Assembly (NCBI GenBank): GCA_037103525.1
Contig: JAZKLR010000566.1
Span: 372,001-436,000 of the forward strand
Source: Ganaspis brasiliensis
Lineage: Eukaryota; Arthropoda; Insecta; Hymenoptera; Figitidae
Length of the DNA: 64,000 nucleotides
Reading direction: 5' to 3'
Shown here one piece after another: positions 18,701-33,194 of this stretch. The position numbers and the translations under genes are program-made. Below the pieces are notes generated by a model, which did not search any database, was not told where the DNA came from, and worked only from the letters and a program-made list of their open reading frames with translations. The first letter of the stretch is position 1; every line of letters begins with the position of its first letter.

Positions 18701-21700
18701 TGTAAGAGGACAAGCCATCACTGAAAAAAACCTATTTGGAGTGTCTTTGTGCCAATCAATTAATAAAGAAAAAGAACAAGAATAATACCATTATTTATTT
18801 ATGAATTCCAATTCCCTGCCTAACTAACAAGACAAGAAAGAACCGGTACGTGAGTTACAAAAGTCGAATTTGATTCAAACCGTAAAGATATCCGCGCAGC
18901 AAGACTCTTAGCAAGAGTTGTCGAGGTAGGAGAAGAATGAATAGTGTTTTTGAAGGAAAAGTTAATTGTGTTAATACTTATTGTGTAACCTATTTGTTCT
19001 TTTTTTAGTGCAACGTTTTTTGTTAAACTGTTATTTCTTTTTATAACAATTCTCATCACCGCTGTGACCAATCTATCAAACCAGAGATCGATGCTTGGCA
19101 TTGTAAATCTTCATCGAGGAAGTTGATAGCTTTGCAAAATAATCGTGCCACCCGTATAATCGCTTACCAGCGTATAATCGCGAACTTCGATTTATTTTGA
19201 GAAATTTCTTTATATTTGTTGCTCTTAATTCAAGAATAAACAAATGAATATTTATTATTGTTTCAAAATAATTCAGAAGAGGTCTCCGCTTCGAAACGAG
19301 TATTTTTGCACATATAAAAGCAAGTAAAAACTGATATGGCAACACTGGCTTCGAATTAGAGTTTTTTTTTCAACAAAAATGTCATATTAAAAGTTAAGAA
19401 ATAATTTTTATAAATTATTAGAGCCCTAATTTAATTAAGAATAGAATTTCGTAAATTGATAGTAATTACAATGATTTCGTTAGAAGCCACAATGTGATAA
19501 TAATTAATAAACAAAAAATGTATTGACACTTTATAATTTTAAAATTAAAACTTTGCTTTTAATATAAAACTTTTGTTTCTTTTAATAATTTTAAACTATT
19601 AAATTAAACATTTCATAATGAAGAATAATAAAAGTAATAAAAGCTCTATTGAGGATAGTAAAACAAATATGACGAAACTTCATAAACCAAGTTATGAACC
19701 GCGAATAGACTATTACGTTTAAGAGAAAAAGTTTTGCCAAGCCATAACATGGTTCTCTCATTTGAATGCGTTAACCAGTTTATTGCGCAAAAGAATGTAT
19801 ACGATTATGACAAATGTTAATGCGAATCAATACTATATTGTATTTTAGATTTACTTGTAATTTCCAAAAGCCAATCCTTCACATTTATAAAAAGATTGAC
19901 AAAAGTTAAAAACAATATGAAAAAAGTTATATTATTTGAAAAGCTTTTTAAAATACAAGAAATAATATCTATATCCATACCTCGATAAATACTGGGAAAA
20001 CGTTTGCGGAAATACACAATGGCCGGCAGTTTGGTCACTCCCCATTTTCTGGCATATCGAGGATCTGGCATTTTTACAAAAGTGATGTCCAAGTTTTCTG
20101 TTTCTTCATCAATTTCCTCAAGTTTCTCGTTCACTTCCGCGCTTTCCTTACTATCATGATCATCTGTGTTAAAGTTTCAAAATTTTATATCAAATGTCAA
20201 TAATTTATAACAGATTATTAAAAATGATAAATGACTTACAGAAAAAGACAGCAAGAAATTCATTTTCATCCAAAAGCTTATCCAACATTTTTTTATTAAC
20301 TTCGTCAATTTCGTTTTTGAGAACAAAAACATCTTGAGAGGTGAGCCATGACAATATTTTGTCTTCCTGAGTGAGGTCGCCATCGTAAATAAGCGGCTCT
20401 TTCTTACGGAAGTAAACCAGAGACGGGAGATTGAGAATACCATATTTTTCAGCAGCATCAGGCTCGGCGACTTTGACAAAGTCAATTCCAAATAAATCAG
20501 CGTCACCATCGATTTTCTCTAAAGCTTCTATTATATCGTTGCATTCAGGGCAACCTTCCTCAACTGAATATCAAAGCATTTAAATAAATGATAAATCTTG
20601 ATATTTTTCATAGAAATAAAGAAAAGATTACTTTCTGTTATGAATTAGAAATCCGAACTCTTTTAATAAATGTTTTTGGGCAATATAAAGAAAAAGAGTT
20701 AAGAGTGTAAGCCTCAAAACAACATTTTATAAAGTAAAATTATTTTTTGTGTTTATATACAGGAAAAATGGATGCTTAACTAAAATTTAGCTTGATATTA
20801 ATGAACTGCACTCATAAGAATAAAACTTTTAAACGTTCAGTATAATTACAGAAATAAGAGAAAGAATTATTTGCAGCAATTGTATCTTCATGGATTTTCT
20901 ATTTACCAATAAAATGATGCTTATTTTTCTGCTGCTTATTTAAAAAGAACAAAATCCAGCTCTTATAGTATGGAACAGTCATTGAATTTACAGCAAAAGT
21001 TTGCTCTTGCCTTATCAACATGGAAGTCACAGAATATAAACATGTTTTTATGGTATTTTAGCATGCTGGTGTTCCGTGAAAAATGAGTAAGAAATACATG
21101 CGCTTATTCTATAAACACCTTGCTTTAAACGCAAAGACACCACAGTGTTTTTTCATGAGATTGCACAGTGGTCTCAAAACGCTTACTTTCTGCCAAAATT
21201 CATAATTTTGAGAAAACTACAAATTTTCAGCTATAAACTTTGTACTCAAAGGTTTTTTGGGTCGCTGATTATGAATTTGAAGTCAGATATCAAAAGTTCA
21301 AAATGTCGGATCCAACATGGCGAACACAAAAATTAAAAAATAAATTTATTTTCATGAAACTTGGTATCTGGAGGTTTTTTTGGTCTCTGATTATGAATCT
21401 GAAGTCAGGTTTCAGAAATTCAATATGATGGATCCAGTATGACGAACACAAAATTAAAAAATTTAATGAATTTTAATAGAAATATGTATTCAGAAAATTT
21501 TTGGGTAGCTGATTATGAATATAAAGTTAGATATCAAAAGTTCCAAATGGCGGATCCAATATGGCGAACAACTATCTAGAGGTTTTTGGGTCTATGATTA
21601 TGAATCTGAAATCAGATTTCAAAAATTAAATATGGTGGATTTAATATGGCGAACACAAAATTTAAAAATTAAATGAATTTTCATGAAACTGTGTATTTAG

Positions 21701-24700
21701 AGATTTTTTAGGTCGCTGATTTAAAGTCAGATATCAAAAATTTAAAATGGCGGATACTATATGGCAAACACAAAAATTAAAAAATTAATGAATTTTTATG
21801 TAACTTGATATCCAGAGGTTTTTTGGGTCAGTGATTATGAATCTAAAGTCAGATATAAAAAATTCAATTTTTTTTATCAAAAAAATTCTTTTTTTTTTAA
21901 ACTTTCGTCTTCTACAGAATTAATTTTATAAATTTAATTTTGCCAGAATAAAAGCTATTGCGAACTCAATATATTATATATCTCGTTTTCATACTTGTAA
22001 TTACTTAAAAGTAAATTTCTAATTTCCCGTTTTTTAAATTTCGTCATGATCACTGCGGAAATGATAAAAAATATTAACCTTAAATGCATTTTAATTATGA
22101 ACTAAAAGAAAAAATGTAATACTTAAAAGTTAACTATATCCTTGATTAATTTACTAATTTCTTAGTTACGGACACTTAAAATTATTAACAACAATATTAT
22201 TCTCTTTCAAAAAATAATAAACATGAATATATACATGATCCATGAAAAACAAAACAAGTGAAGTTATTAAGGTAATTTAAATTTTTGGTTAGTTCATTGC
22301 AATTGATTACTCTTTTAATTAATGTAGAAATAACTTTGGATACAGAAAAAAGGTGCAAAAAATTGCATTTTATTTAAGAAAAGGTAAATCAAAAAGTAGA
22401 AACATAAACAAAATTCTATTTCAATGTGGAACGATAGGTAAGTTTAAAACGAAAAAAACTACTCTCTTTTTTAACCAAGATAAGTTTAAATAAATTTGCT
22501 TTTTATTAAAATTTAAAACTAGTTAAATCATTGTTTACTACTTGAAAAAACATTAAAAGTTTTAAAAAATATTTATTACAGAAGTAAAACATTAAAGTCC
22601 AATGAGAAATATATAAATAAATAAGCATTTTATAACCAGAAGTATTTTTTACTCAGGAAAGTTCGTAATATGTGTATCGATTGTTATATATCGAAAATTT
22701 TGTTACATAACCTGAAAACAAAGTTTTAATCAAATTGGAATTCATTTTTCATTGATTAATTTATGGATAAAGGTACAACATATGTATTTTGAGCAACTAT
22801 ATTAAAAAGTAAATGAAATTGATGAATATTGATATTAAAAACACTGAAAGATTTGACAAATTTTTAATTATACTTTGATCAATACCTAAACCTAATAATA
22901 TGATCCAGCCAATAAAGGCAGGCTCAATTTATTTGTAGGGGAGTGAAGATAAAATTTTGTGTTACAAAAATCGTTTAATTTAAATAAATTCTGGAAAACT
23001 GTTAACAAAAGAAGTTGTTGAGCCTGATCGGATAACAGATTTTCAGTTTTTGTTTCATAGCCTCATTGAACTAATAGGAGAATATGAACCAACAAGAAGA
23101 TGGTGCATAATGTCCTCATTGGTCGCTTTTCTATTATTTATTTGGCTGTTATTGCTTTGAGCATTTCTGACAATGTTATTGTTTGCCTCTGGAGACAATG
23201 TGAAGAGCACTTAGCCTTTTCTATTCTTTTTTAGTATTTTGTTTTTAGGTAAACTTGCCGTAGTTTTTTTAAAATGTATGTTGTATGCGATGTGCAATAA
23301 ATATTTCATATTACAGATCCAACAATGAAGAATTGAAAGACTGAATGCTCTTCCTTTTTGATACGATTTTTCAAATGATCCAAATCTTTTACAAATTTAA
23401 GTCCTGCTTCTAAAAACTTTCAACATTTTTATTCTTGCTTTTGGTGTGTTATATATCAGCGTACAAGATAAAACTTGATATCAGATATTTTTAAAACTTT
23501 GATGCATTTGCTTTCTCATTAAAATTATCCGAATATGTTCTATATTCAACTAAGGATTTTATTTCAAAGACCCTAAATATTTTTCAAGAATTTTTTTTAT
23601 TATAGATTTACAGTTTTCCATTTTTTATTATAGTGAGTTAAAAATGAATAAGGAAACATACATTTTTGAAATTTCGGCAGCCATTTTGTATTCTCCATTG
23701 TGAATTTTTATAATGCGCCTCTAAATTTATCATCAGTGATCAAAAAATGATCATAATAATTGATTAATTCATCCTACTTATGATCATAAAAATTGTTTAC
23801 AGATGACATTGATCACTGAAAAATGTATTCAAATAGGTATCAAATAATTTTGTTGAGGTTATGGTACAAAATTTTTAAAAAGTGGCACCCAAGGCTTAGA
23901 GCGCAATTCATGCTGAGAATTTAAAAAAAAAGTTAAGATCAGTTGAGGTTTGGCTCATCAGTAGAATTTTGTCCAGTAGCGTCTTTTTTCCTACTGTGGG
24001 GCGTGGCTAAATAGCTCTGTTGCAACTTCTCATCCCTAAAAATTCATAGTCTATATGTGTCTCGGCTTTAGATATTCTCATAAAAAAATATTGTGGTGTT
24101 TTTGCGTTTAAAGCAAGGTGTTTATAGAATAAGCGCATGTATTCCTTACGTATTTTTCAAGGAACACTATCATGATAAAATACCACAAATACATCCATTA
24201 TAAAAAATAAGTATAGGATTAAGTATTTGATTAAGTATTGGATTAAGTACTGGAGTAAGTATTGGATTAAGTACTGGAATAAGTATCGAAGTATTGGAAT
24301 AAGTATTGGTTTAAGTATTGAAAACTCCAATACTATTTTCGCGTAACATATTTTTATACAAATTATTTTTTAATTTTCTGTGGAACTGTAATTTTGCGTT
24401 TCATGTATTTCTATGTTTTAAATGTAAAAAAAAACTACTGCGCAGAGCTGAGAGCCATAGCAATTTAGTGCGCAACTAGTAAAATTTTTAAGAATGTTTG
24501 GCGAAAATAGTATTGGAGTTTCCAATACAAATCAATACCTATTCCAATAATTATTCTAATATTTCAATACTTATTCCAGTACATAATCCAATACTTAATC
24601 CAATACTTACTCCAGTACTTAATCGAATACTTAATCCAATACTTATTTTTCATAAGGGATGCTTATATTCTTTGACTTCCATGCTGACAAGGCAAAAGCA

Positions 24701-27700
24701 AACTCTTGCTGTAAATTCAATGACTGTTTCATACTATAAAAGCAAGATTTTTTTCCAGGTAGATTTATGAATTCTATATGATTTATTTTATACCCTTAAT
24801 TGGTAGAGACTTTTTGTCCGACAGTCGTTTAATTTTTAGCTGATTACACGGAAAACTGTTATTTGAAAAGATAAAAAGGTTTAATAAAAGAAATATTTTA
24901 ATTTTAATAATTTTTCTCCCTTTAAAACTATACTTATCTTTTAAAATTGCAAGTTTTTCGTACTATCAGCTTTAAATTGATTGACTGACGGTAAACGGTT
25001 CTATGTCTTATGCAGCTTTCCACAGGGGCCTGTACACAATCTGAAGAAAAATTGCAGCGTAACATAATAAAACATAATAAAACACCCTATCTCCTGGATA
25101 ATGTTTGTTGAAGTATCCCTATAATTTGTTTTTTTGTTTTAAACATTTTTAAAAGTTGTTTTTAAAATACTAAATCCCTTAAAGTTTCAACTACTAAAGC
25201 GCAACACAAGAAAATAAAACTCCATTCCTTTTTCCTGATATTCAGTTAATTTTTATAAAATATCAGAAAAATTATCTTTTCAAGAAATATTTGATCAAAA
25301 GAAAATAGTATTTAACCCATTATCGCCTGAAATGACAAAAATCTTAGCCTTACTTTGGAATAGTACTACATGCAGACATGTAGACAATTTTTTGTAAAAT
25401 ATGGAAATAGCGTTTTCTTACTTTCTTGGGGTCTCGTTATAAGATTCCGGGCTTAGATTTTATTTTTATTCATACGCAGAACCAATATCGCGACTTTTTT
25501 GCAAAAAAATATCGAAAAATCGACGAATTTTTTTAAGGTATATTTCTTGGTTAAATACAGGCTATTAGAAAAAAATTCCAGTGTCCTTCAAAGGATTTAA
25601 AACTTTTCGAAAACTATATTTTTGTGAATATTTTTATACTTTTTTTATATATATTTTTTTATTTTTATATTTTTTTCATTTTTAACAAATGAAGTGCAAT
25701 TTTTTTAAACAAATAAGCTTATTTAAAAAACGATGCAGTTTTTAAAAAATTCACCTCCGTGAATTTGTAGATAATCTATTTCGAAAGAAAATAGGTTAAA
25801 TATAATAAATCAAAATTGCACCAATTCTAAAAATTTGTAAAGAAGTGATGTGAGAGAAAAGTTTGATTGCCTGAAAATGTGTGTAAATAAACAATTTCCA
25901 ACATTATAAATTTTTTCCCTAAAAGAGGACATTTTCCCTACACAAAAATATAGTTTCCGAAAAGTTTTAAAATCTTTGAAGGACACTAGAATTTTTTTTC
26001 TGATAGCCTGCATTTAACCGAGAGATTTAGCTTAAAAAAACTTAATTTAATAACTTTTTTTAATAAAATGACGGATTTAATATGGAGGAAGAAAATGCAA
26101 AAATTTTCCTAAATTTATGAAACTTAGTCAATAGAGGTTTTCGGGGTCGCTGATTCCGACTCCGTTCCTAATATTTCAATATTTAAAATGGCGGATCCAA
26201 TATGTCGGACAAAAATTCAAAAATTTTCCTAAATTTATTAAACTTAGTCCATAGAGGTTTTCGGGGTCGCTGATTCCGAATCCGTTCATAATATTTCAAA
26301 ATTTAAAATGGCGGATCCAATACGGTGATACCCTAAAAATAGAAAAAAACGCTATTTCCATATTTTACAGAAAAATTTCTTACTGGTAGTACTATTCCAA
26401 CATAAGGCTACGTTTGGTTGCCCACTGGGTATATTTGGATTGATCATTTTCTCAGAAGGACTCCTTATTCTACTTAGTGTCTGTTTATCTATAGTTCATT
26501 TGAATATTTAGTAGATCAACTTAAACTGAGAATTGACTGAGAAATGCTTGAAAATTGATGCATTGGTTTCCGAAATAGAATTTGCAGGGTAACCAGAGGT
26601 CTTTGAGGTAGTACTAGTCTAACAGTATGTTTGATTAAGGATTTGTTTAAAGACCTACACAAATATACATTTACGTATACTGTAAACATGGTATACACAA
26701 CTCTTATACAAAATATATTAAGAGTTTCTATATTGCTTAATTTGGTATTAATTAAAATCTCAGCTATTAAGGATTTAGAAAAACGTTTACGAAAAATCTT
26801 TAATAACAGTATAAATAACTTAAAATTTTTAAAGAATTTTGAAAATCTAAATATTAAATTACACTAAATGAATAAATCACTTTAAGACGTAATTGCCAGT
26901 ACAAATAAATTAGCGCTCAAACACTATACTTTTTTCAATAGTTAGTTAAACGAAATTCGTCTTCGAATACCTAAGAAATTAAGACACTTACAGAAAAAAA
27001 CTGCAAGGAAGGGTGATTCGTCTAATAAGCGTTCCAACATTCTTGTATTAACAGCTTCAATTTCGTCTTTTAATTCTCGAACGTCATCATCACACAGCCA
27101 TTCAAGTACTGACATTTCATTTTGAAGATCACCTGTGCAAAATATCATTATTGCCTTAAATTCTATTTTATTCAACTATTTTAACACCATTTACTCAGAA
27201 TATATTTTATTGATGATTATAGTGACTAACCTTCAAACAGTAGAGGGTTTCCGTTTCTGAAGTAAACAAGAGCAGGGAATGTTTTAATAGAGTATCTTTT
27301 AGCAAGTTGAGGATCTTGTATCTTAACAACATGAATACCGAATAAATCACATTCATCGTCAATTTGTTCCAGTCCCTCCAAAATTTCATCACATATGTGA
27401 CAATTCTGTTTATCTAATTTCAATTAAAATAAAAGATTTAATCACTTTAGTGCTTACATTTTTATAGTAGATAAAACATTTTTAGATCATTCTTACAGAA
27501 ATAAACTGCGAGGTATTGTGTATCTTCAACAGACGATTCCAACATTACTCTAGTTATTAATTCTATCCGATCCTCGGTTTTTTGAGTAATTAGCCATTGA
27601 AGTACTTCTTCTTCTTCTGCCAAACTGCCTATTTAAACATTAAAAAACATTGCAAAAGATTTTTAAATCTTCCTTAATAGTGGTCTCCACCCCGACCCCC

Positions 27701-30700
27701 CCCTTAGCACCTTTTTCTACCTCCTCGTATTTCTAAGTCTGGTTTTCAGGAGATAACCTTCATTTTAAAATATATTTTATTTTCGATCGTCCATGAGTAT
27801 TTAATGATATTTATAAACTCGTCACAAAAGTAGTTCCTTAACAGTGGCACTGATGAACCACCCGAGTAAAAACTTTAAATAAGTTTGCGCAGTAAATTAT
27901 TTTATTAAATCCTTAATTCAATCGCGATTAATGGCCAGATCCAGACTCACTGACACTCAAAATATTATATAAAAAGAAATTCTTATTATTTTGTATTCGA
28001 ATATTATGTTGTAACTGAATTATTGCTGATTGAGATTTTTATATTCTCTTTATTTTTTATATAAACTGTCTTTGTAAATAAGAAAAGACTTACAACAAAG
28101 AAAAAGTTTTAGTGAATTAAAAGAACATATTGTATTACTGAACAATTTTCTGAGAAATACGGGAACCGCACTTCTTAGAGATAAGTGTATTTGAATTGGA
28201 AACAACCAATGTAAGGTGGTCAGTTGGTGTGAAGGATCGACGTCTACAGTACGAGGTCCGCTGAAACCGGCAAGGGGAATCAGAGGCCCGAAAACTAAAT
28301 GGTGGCGCGGCCCATTGGCGGACCGCGAAAGCCGCACGGACATCGAGGCACGCAAGCTCAGGCGGGAGCGCACGCTCTCCAGTACGGATTTGGTCGGTTA
28401 AAACGACATAGTGTAACCGAATTGTCCATCTCAGAACGCCAGTCAAATGGATTATCGGAGGGTGCTCGAGCAGCTAGAAGGTTGGTGAACAATATTTCTT
28501 CCCTGTGCCAGTAGTGCGGGATTCGTGGAGTCACGAGTACCTTGGTAAAATGAGATCGGCTTTCCGACCGCATGTTGACGCAAGGACGCCGCCATGTTAA
28601 GCACGCTGGACAGCTGATCACTCACCAACGAAGTGCGAGTTCTCTCTACGGTTTCTCGGTGAATTCTCAGTGTTTGAATTTTTTATTGAAAATTTTTAAC
28701 TTGTTTATTAAACAATATTAAAGAATATAACAATTTATTATCCCATATCGATGCTACCTACGACCTTGTGATGTGACTTCCGCTCGGACGTCGAGCTAGC
28801 CAGGCGGGAAACGGTGCCGTTTGTTTTGAAAACGGAGTCTGGGTAAATACTCGATTTACCTGGTGCCTGGAGAAGGGATCGCCACTAAACGGACTTCGAT
28901 GGTTATTCATGGACTCAAAGGGTAAAGTACGTGAATTTAATGTCGGTGCCGTCTTCGTTGCCTTTTTTGTAATGTTTATTCTCGAATTAAAGATTCAAAA
29001 GAAATTTAATTTAATTAAGTAAAAAAAAGAGAAAAACCGTTAGAATATACATGTGTGCATAAAAAAATGATTATCGATTTATTTTACCTTCAAACACGTT
29101 CGGTATTTGATCCTTAAAATACACCAACACTGGAAATTCAGTGGCTCCATAATCTTCAGCTATTTTATAATCCTACAAGAAATAAAAGTTTCAAATCAAG
29201 TGAAAATTGAAAGAACTTGATCAAGTGATTGCTCAACTTACTTGTGTTTTAACAAATTTAACACCGTGCCGATCACAATCATCATCGATGTTTTCCAGTT
29301 CCTCCAGAATTCCAGCACATTGTTCACAATCGTCGCTATCTGTGGAAAAATGTATTTCTTATAATTTTGTTGTAACCGTCTCTCCTTACAGGTGACAAAG
29401 TCAATATTGTCGTTTGTTACCAATACTGCTTTATGAAATATCAGTTAAAATAAGAAACAAAACATTTTTAACATTTTCAAAATAAGAATTAGGTTTTAAA
29501 AATTCTTTTTACACAAAGCTTTTACAGTTTTCTGAAAATTTGTAATAGGAATAAAGATATTAATAGAATACTGAATAAAATACGAAGCAGCTGGCAAGCG
29601 GACTAAAGCCTTGCTTTTGCTTTCCAATAAGATGAAAAAAAACATTCCAAAGCTTCTTTGAAAAACAAAACTTAAAAGCAATAATAAAACATATGGACAA
29701 ACGTAAGAAAAGAAAAGAATTGTTAGGACAGTGCACAAAGTTCTAGAAACTCTTTTAAGAACATGACTTATGAAGAGACAATACAAAGTATACGCTAATC
29801 TTATTTAAAATTAAATCTACAATTTTTTTTTTTTTTTTTAATCAAGGTATTACATTTTTGATTTAACAAAGAACAAAATTAATTTGACCAAACTATATTC
29901 TAAATTTTTAAATTATTTAAAATAATTTTAGGATTTAACATTTATGAGTAACAAGCATTAGAATTTGAAACTAATTGGTTTTTACTAAAATTGGAAACAG
30001 ATTTTCACAAATAATTTAAATTTGAAAAACCGTCAAGTTAAAATCAAATTTTAAAATCTTTTTGCAGGATGTCTCATGGATTCAAATTCTATGCTACCAG
30101 GGAATGGGAGGAGTTTTCCTTAGAATTTAGAATTTTTTTTAACAACGAATTTTCGTTTCTTTACAATTTTGCTTTTTTGGAAAACTTCTCTAATCAATTA
30201 TAAAAAACGGGGTATAACCAGATTTGGTTCACGTATACCATCAGCATCTTCGCTTGTTTCAGCATCAGTCGACTTCTGTTCCTGTTTGTGGCGTCTCTGC
30301 TTGCGGTAAACTTTTGATTGGCATATGTCGCAGAGTGTTTTGTTCCCTACGACATTAGTATACGGTTTGTATAGCTTGGCACAAAAAGAAAGAAGGAAAG
30401 AGAAAGATAAAAGCTGTCGTTCAAATTCAGCTCATTCTCGATCATCACTTGTCGATTAATTCTACGCGTTCATTGCGTTTTTTCCAATAAGAGAATTTTC
30501 TTTCTTTATGTCTAAAATCTGAGAAAATCTTGAGTAATTTTCTAAATCTTATTTTATCAGTTCAAATTTGAAAATACTGAAATGAAGTATGAAAACTTGT
30601 TGCAGATATAGTTTAGAATTTTTAAACAAAGTTTTAAAAGAAAACGAAAAAGTTTTGAAATTAATGAAACATAATAAACGAAAATAAATTTGCATTAAGA

Positions 30701-33156
30701 AGACAGTGAGAAGCAAAAGCGCGACATTTAATTAAATAATAATTTTAAATGCAGCAGGCTAGAGATACATTCCTGCTTTGCAGATTCTAGCGCCCTTGGA
30801 ACTGGTGGACTTACAGAAGTAAACCGCTAATGAATCTGATTCTCGAATAAGATGAAGTAATTCCTCGCCTTCTAGGGCCTCAATTACATCACTTGTTGGA
30901 TCTTTTTGTGTCAACAACCATTGTAAGATTTGTTCCTCTTCGTACAAATCGCCTGGAAAATTCAGTTTTTACATGAAATGACTTACTCAGAATTTATGTG
31001 TGAAGTTGTATTTTTTAAGTTTAAAAGTTTTCATAAAAAGTATTTACCTGCATAGATGACTGGTTCCTTGGACCCCATTTTAAAGAAAAGAATACCTGGT
31101 AGTGCAAAAACTCCATAATTCTTGGCCAGCTGTTTATCATCAATTTTAACGAACTTAATATTCGCACTATCAGCATCATCATCAATGTGTTCAATTTCAG
31201 AAAGAACGCGGCTGCATTGTTTACAGTCGTTACTATCTAAATACATGATTATAGCTTATTCTCTTATCCATACAAACAAGGAAATAAATTTGTTATTGAA
31301 AAAGTCCAAATAATAAATATTTTTTGTTTTTCTTTAAGATTTTTTTAATTAAAAGTTATTTTTATTTTAGCATTACATTCAGTTAATTTGATTGTTTAAA
31401 AATTATTATTAGGTATGTAAACTTCTGGCTACCTGACAACTTGTCGGACCGGACAATATTTGGGTTTTGTGCGATAAATTTTTAATGTGTCGCACTCTTT
31501 CTTTTTTCATGCACAAACACTGCTTGACTCTGAAGAGGAGTTTTCCACAACTTAATGAATCGTCGAGGTTGTTATATCCATAACCAAATAAATAACCATT
31601 ATAATATGTTATTTGATGTCAATTACATTATTAGAACAATTTCTATTCTATGTAAGATAGAGAGATAATAAATAGCACGTATATTCATTGAACCAGCTTT
31701 TGAGAGGAAGTATATTGATAATATGTATTGACCAAGAGGAAGTAGTGGACAAATCAACATAAAACGAAGAAGGACATAGGAAGACTCATTAAACCTACTT
31801 TGAAAAGGAAATACGGCAGGTAGTAAACAAGAAACTAAATCAACATAAAACGAAGATAGAAGCAGGAAGAGCAGTCCTTACAAATATGAAACCCCAGTGA
31901 CAGTAATAGGAATGGTAAAGTATAAAGTCAATCTGTTGAGCAACACAGGCCGGATATGCAGAATTTGAATTAACGCACAGGAAGCACCACCAGACACACG
32001 GAAAAAAATTAAATGTCTTCAGTTGGTAACAAATATTTGCTGTTGAATCTAACAACATTAGTGACCACAGCAAATTTTTTGCTATGACAATGAACAAAGT
32101 TTGCTGTGATAAACAATATTAGCCAAATATTTTGAAATTTACTCTAACAGCAAACTTTTTTACCCCCACAGCAAATTTGTTCGCTATCCCTATATTTGCA
32201 AACTTATTTTGACGTGACAGCGAATACTTTACTGCCACAGTAAACTTCTTCTATGCCTGCATACTTTGCACAGATTTCTATCTACCAAACAATAGAAAAT
32301 CGAGCCTATTTGAAACTGCAGCCAGCAAATAAGCGGCAGTGATAAAAATTCAGTCTATTCACTCACACGGTCAGACTAAGTCAGATTTTAACCATCAGTC
32401 GTTCAGTGATAAGTCATAAGAGTTATTGTATTACCAACAACCATAATACGAAGAGATTAAAGTTCGGTACCGCAGTTATTCAGTTATAAGAAGCCAGTAT
32501 CGGCGAGACATTAACAGCGAAACAATATACCGAGATTTTTCACCTTTAAGATTTTACCCGATATTCAGTGCAAGACTTGATACCAATACTCGTTAGTGAT
32601 ACTCTACATCAACTAATCAGTCGTAAATTTACTCGCTCATTCTAAATTCAAATTATCGGAGTAAGACAAATAAAGTTGACAGTTTACAATCAAGTCAATC
32701 ATCAATCAATCAATAAGTTAATTGATTCATGAATTAGTACATAACATAGCAGATTTTGTGGAGCGGTAATAATCAAACGATTTTTTATTCAGGCAAGTTA
32801 AACCCTGTAACTTGTAACAGCTTGTGTGTGAACAATCTTTCTTCACAACAACCCGAGGACTACAATCACCTGTGTATTCATTCGCATTTTTAAAAACGCA
32901 ACGTGCTGCAGATAATCCTTGAGTCAACAATCAACCTAATCAAATATCAACGCCAAGGATATTACCTACCCAGTTTCTATCCTAATTGTCTACCTGGATC
33001 TTCGTACAAGATGACTGACACGAGCCTCTTCAGTATATTATTCATGACTTTTTCTTCTTTAAAAGTTTGGTTCAAATCTTATAACAAAATTGTTTAATTC
33101 TCTGAATCTTTTGACCTACAAATAAATAATTTAACTTAATTCTTAGTTAACTCATT

Positions 33157-33194
<38 letters not shown>

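Larger units (their letters stand above)
15798..19980. other. Intron before the distal terminal exon; mixed mobile-element debris
   Basis: Mostly AT-rich. A GC-richer block at 15960-16290 ends with GTACCTTGGCGATCAAG and a donor-like GGTAAGACT, as in a retroelement leader. An unidentified short ORF is at 17982-18173 and a CCCGGG tandem repeat at 18497-18720. No exon of the host gene is supported here. Confidence 0.5.
20946..24756. mobile_element. Large foldback element, arms about 215 bp, spacer 2.9 kb
   Basis: The left arm at 20946-21160 matches, inverted, 24071-24194 plus 24659-24756, the right arm being split by a nested palindrome. Shared blocks include GCTTTAAACGCAAAGACACC against its complement near 24107, and CATTGAATTTACAGCAA against its complement near 24703. 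The spacer begins with the 120-bp tandem array and then holds AT-rich DNA without an ORF. It is non-autonomous. Confidence 0.75.
20564..26991. other. Intron of the TRX gene (6.4 kb) filled with foldbacks and repeats
   Basis: It contains the large foldback at 20946-24756, the nested palindrome at 24195-24658, the 120-bp tandem array at 21170-21870, a second foldback at 25343-26412 and repeat copies at 26060-26330. The stretches 21880-24070 and 26420-26930 are AT-rich with nothing supportable. No TRX exon was found inside. Confidence 0.6.

Noticed and set aside
22541..22620. Possible micro-exon after TTTATTACAG
   Set aside because: The required phase meets a stop within four codons.
24498..24770. 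Plus-strand frame with repeated NPIL
   Set aside because: Periodic translation of the palindromic AAGTATTGG repeats.
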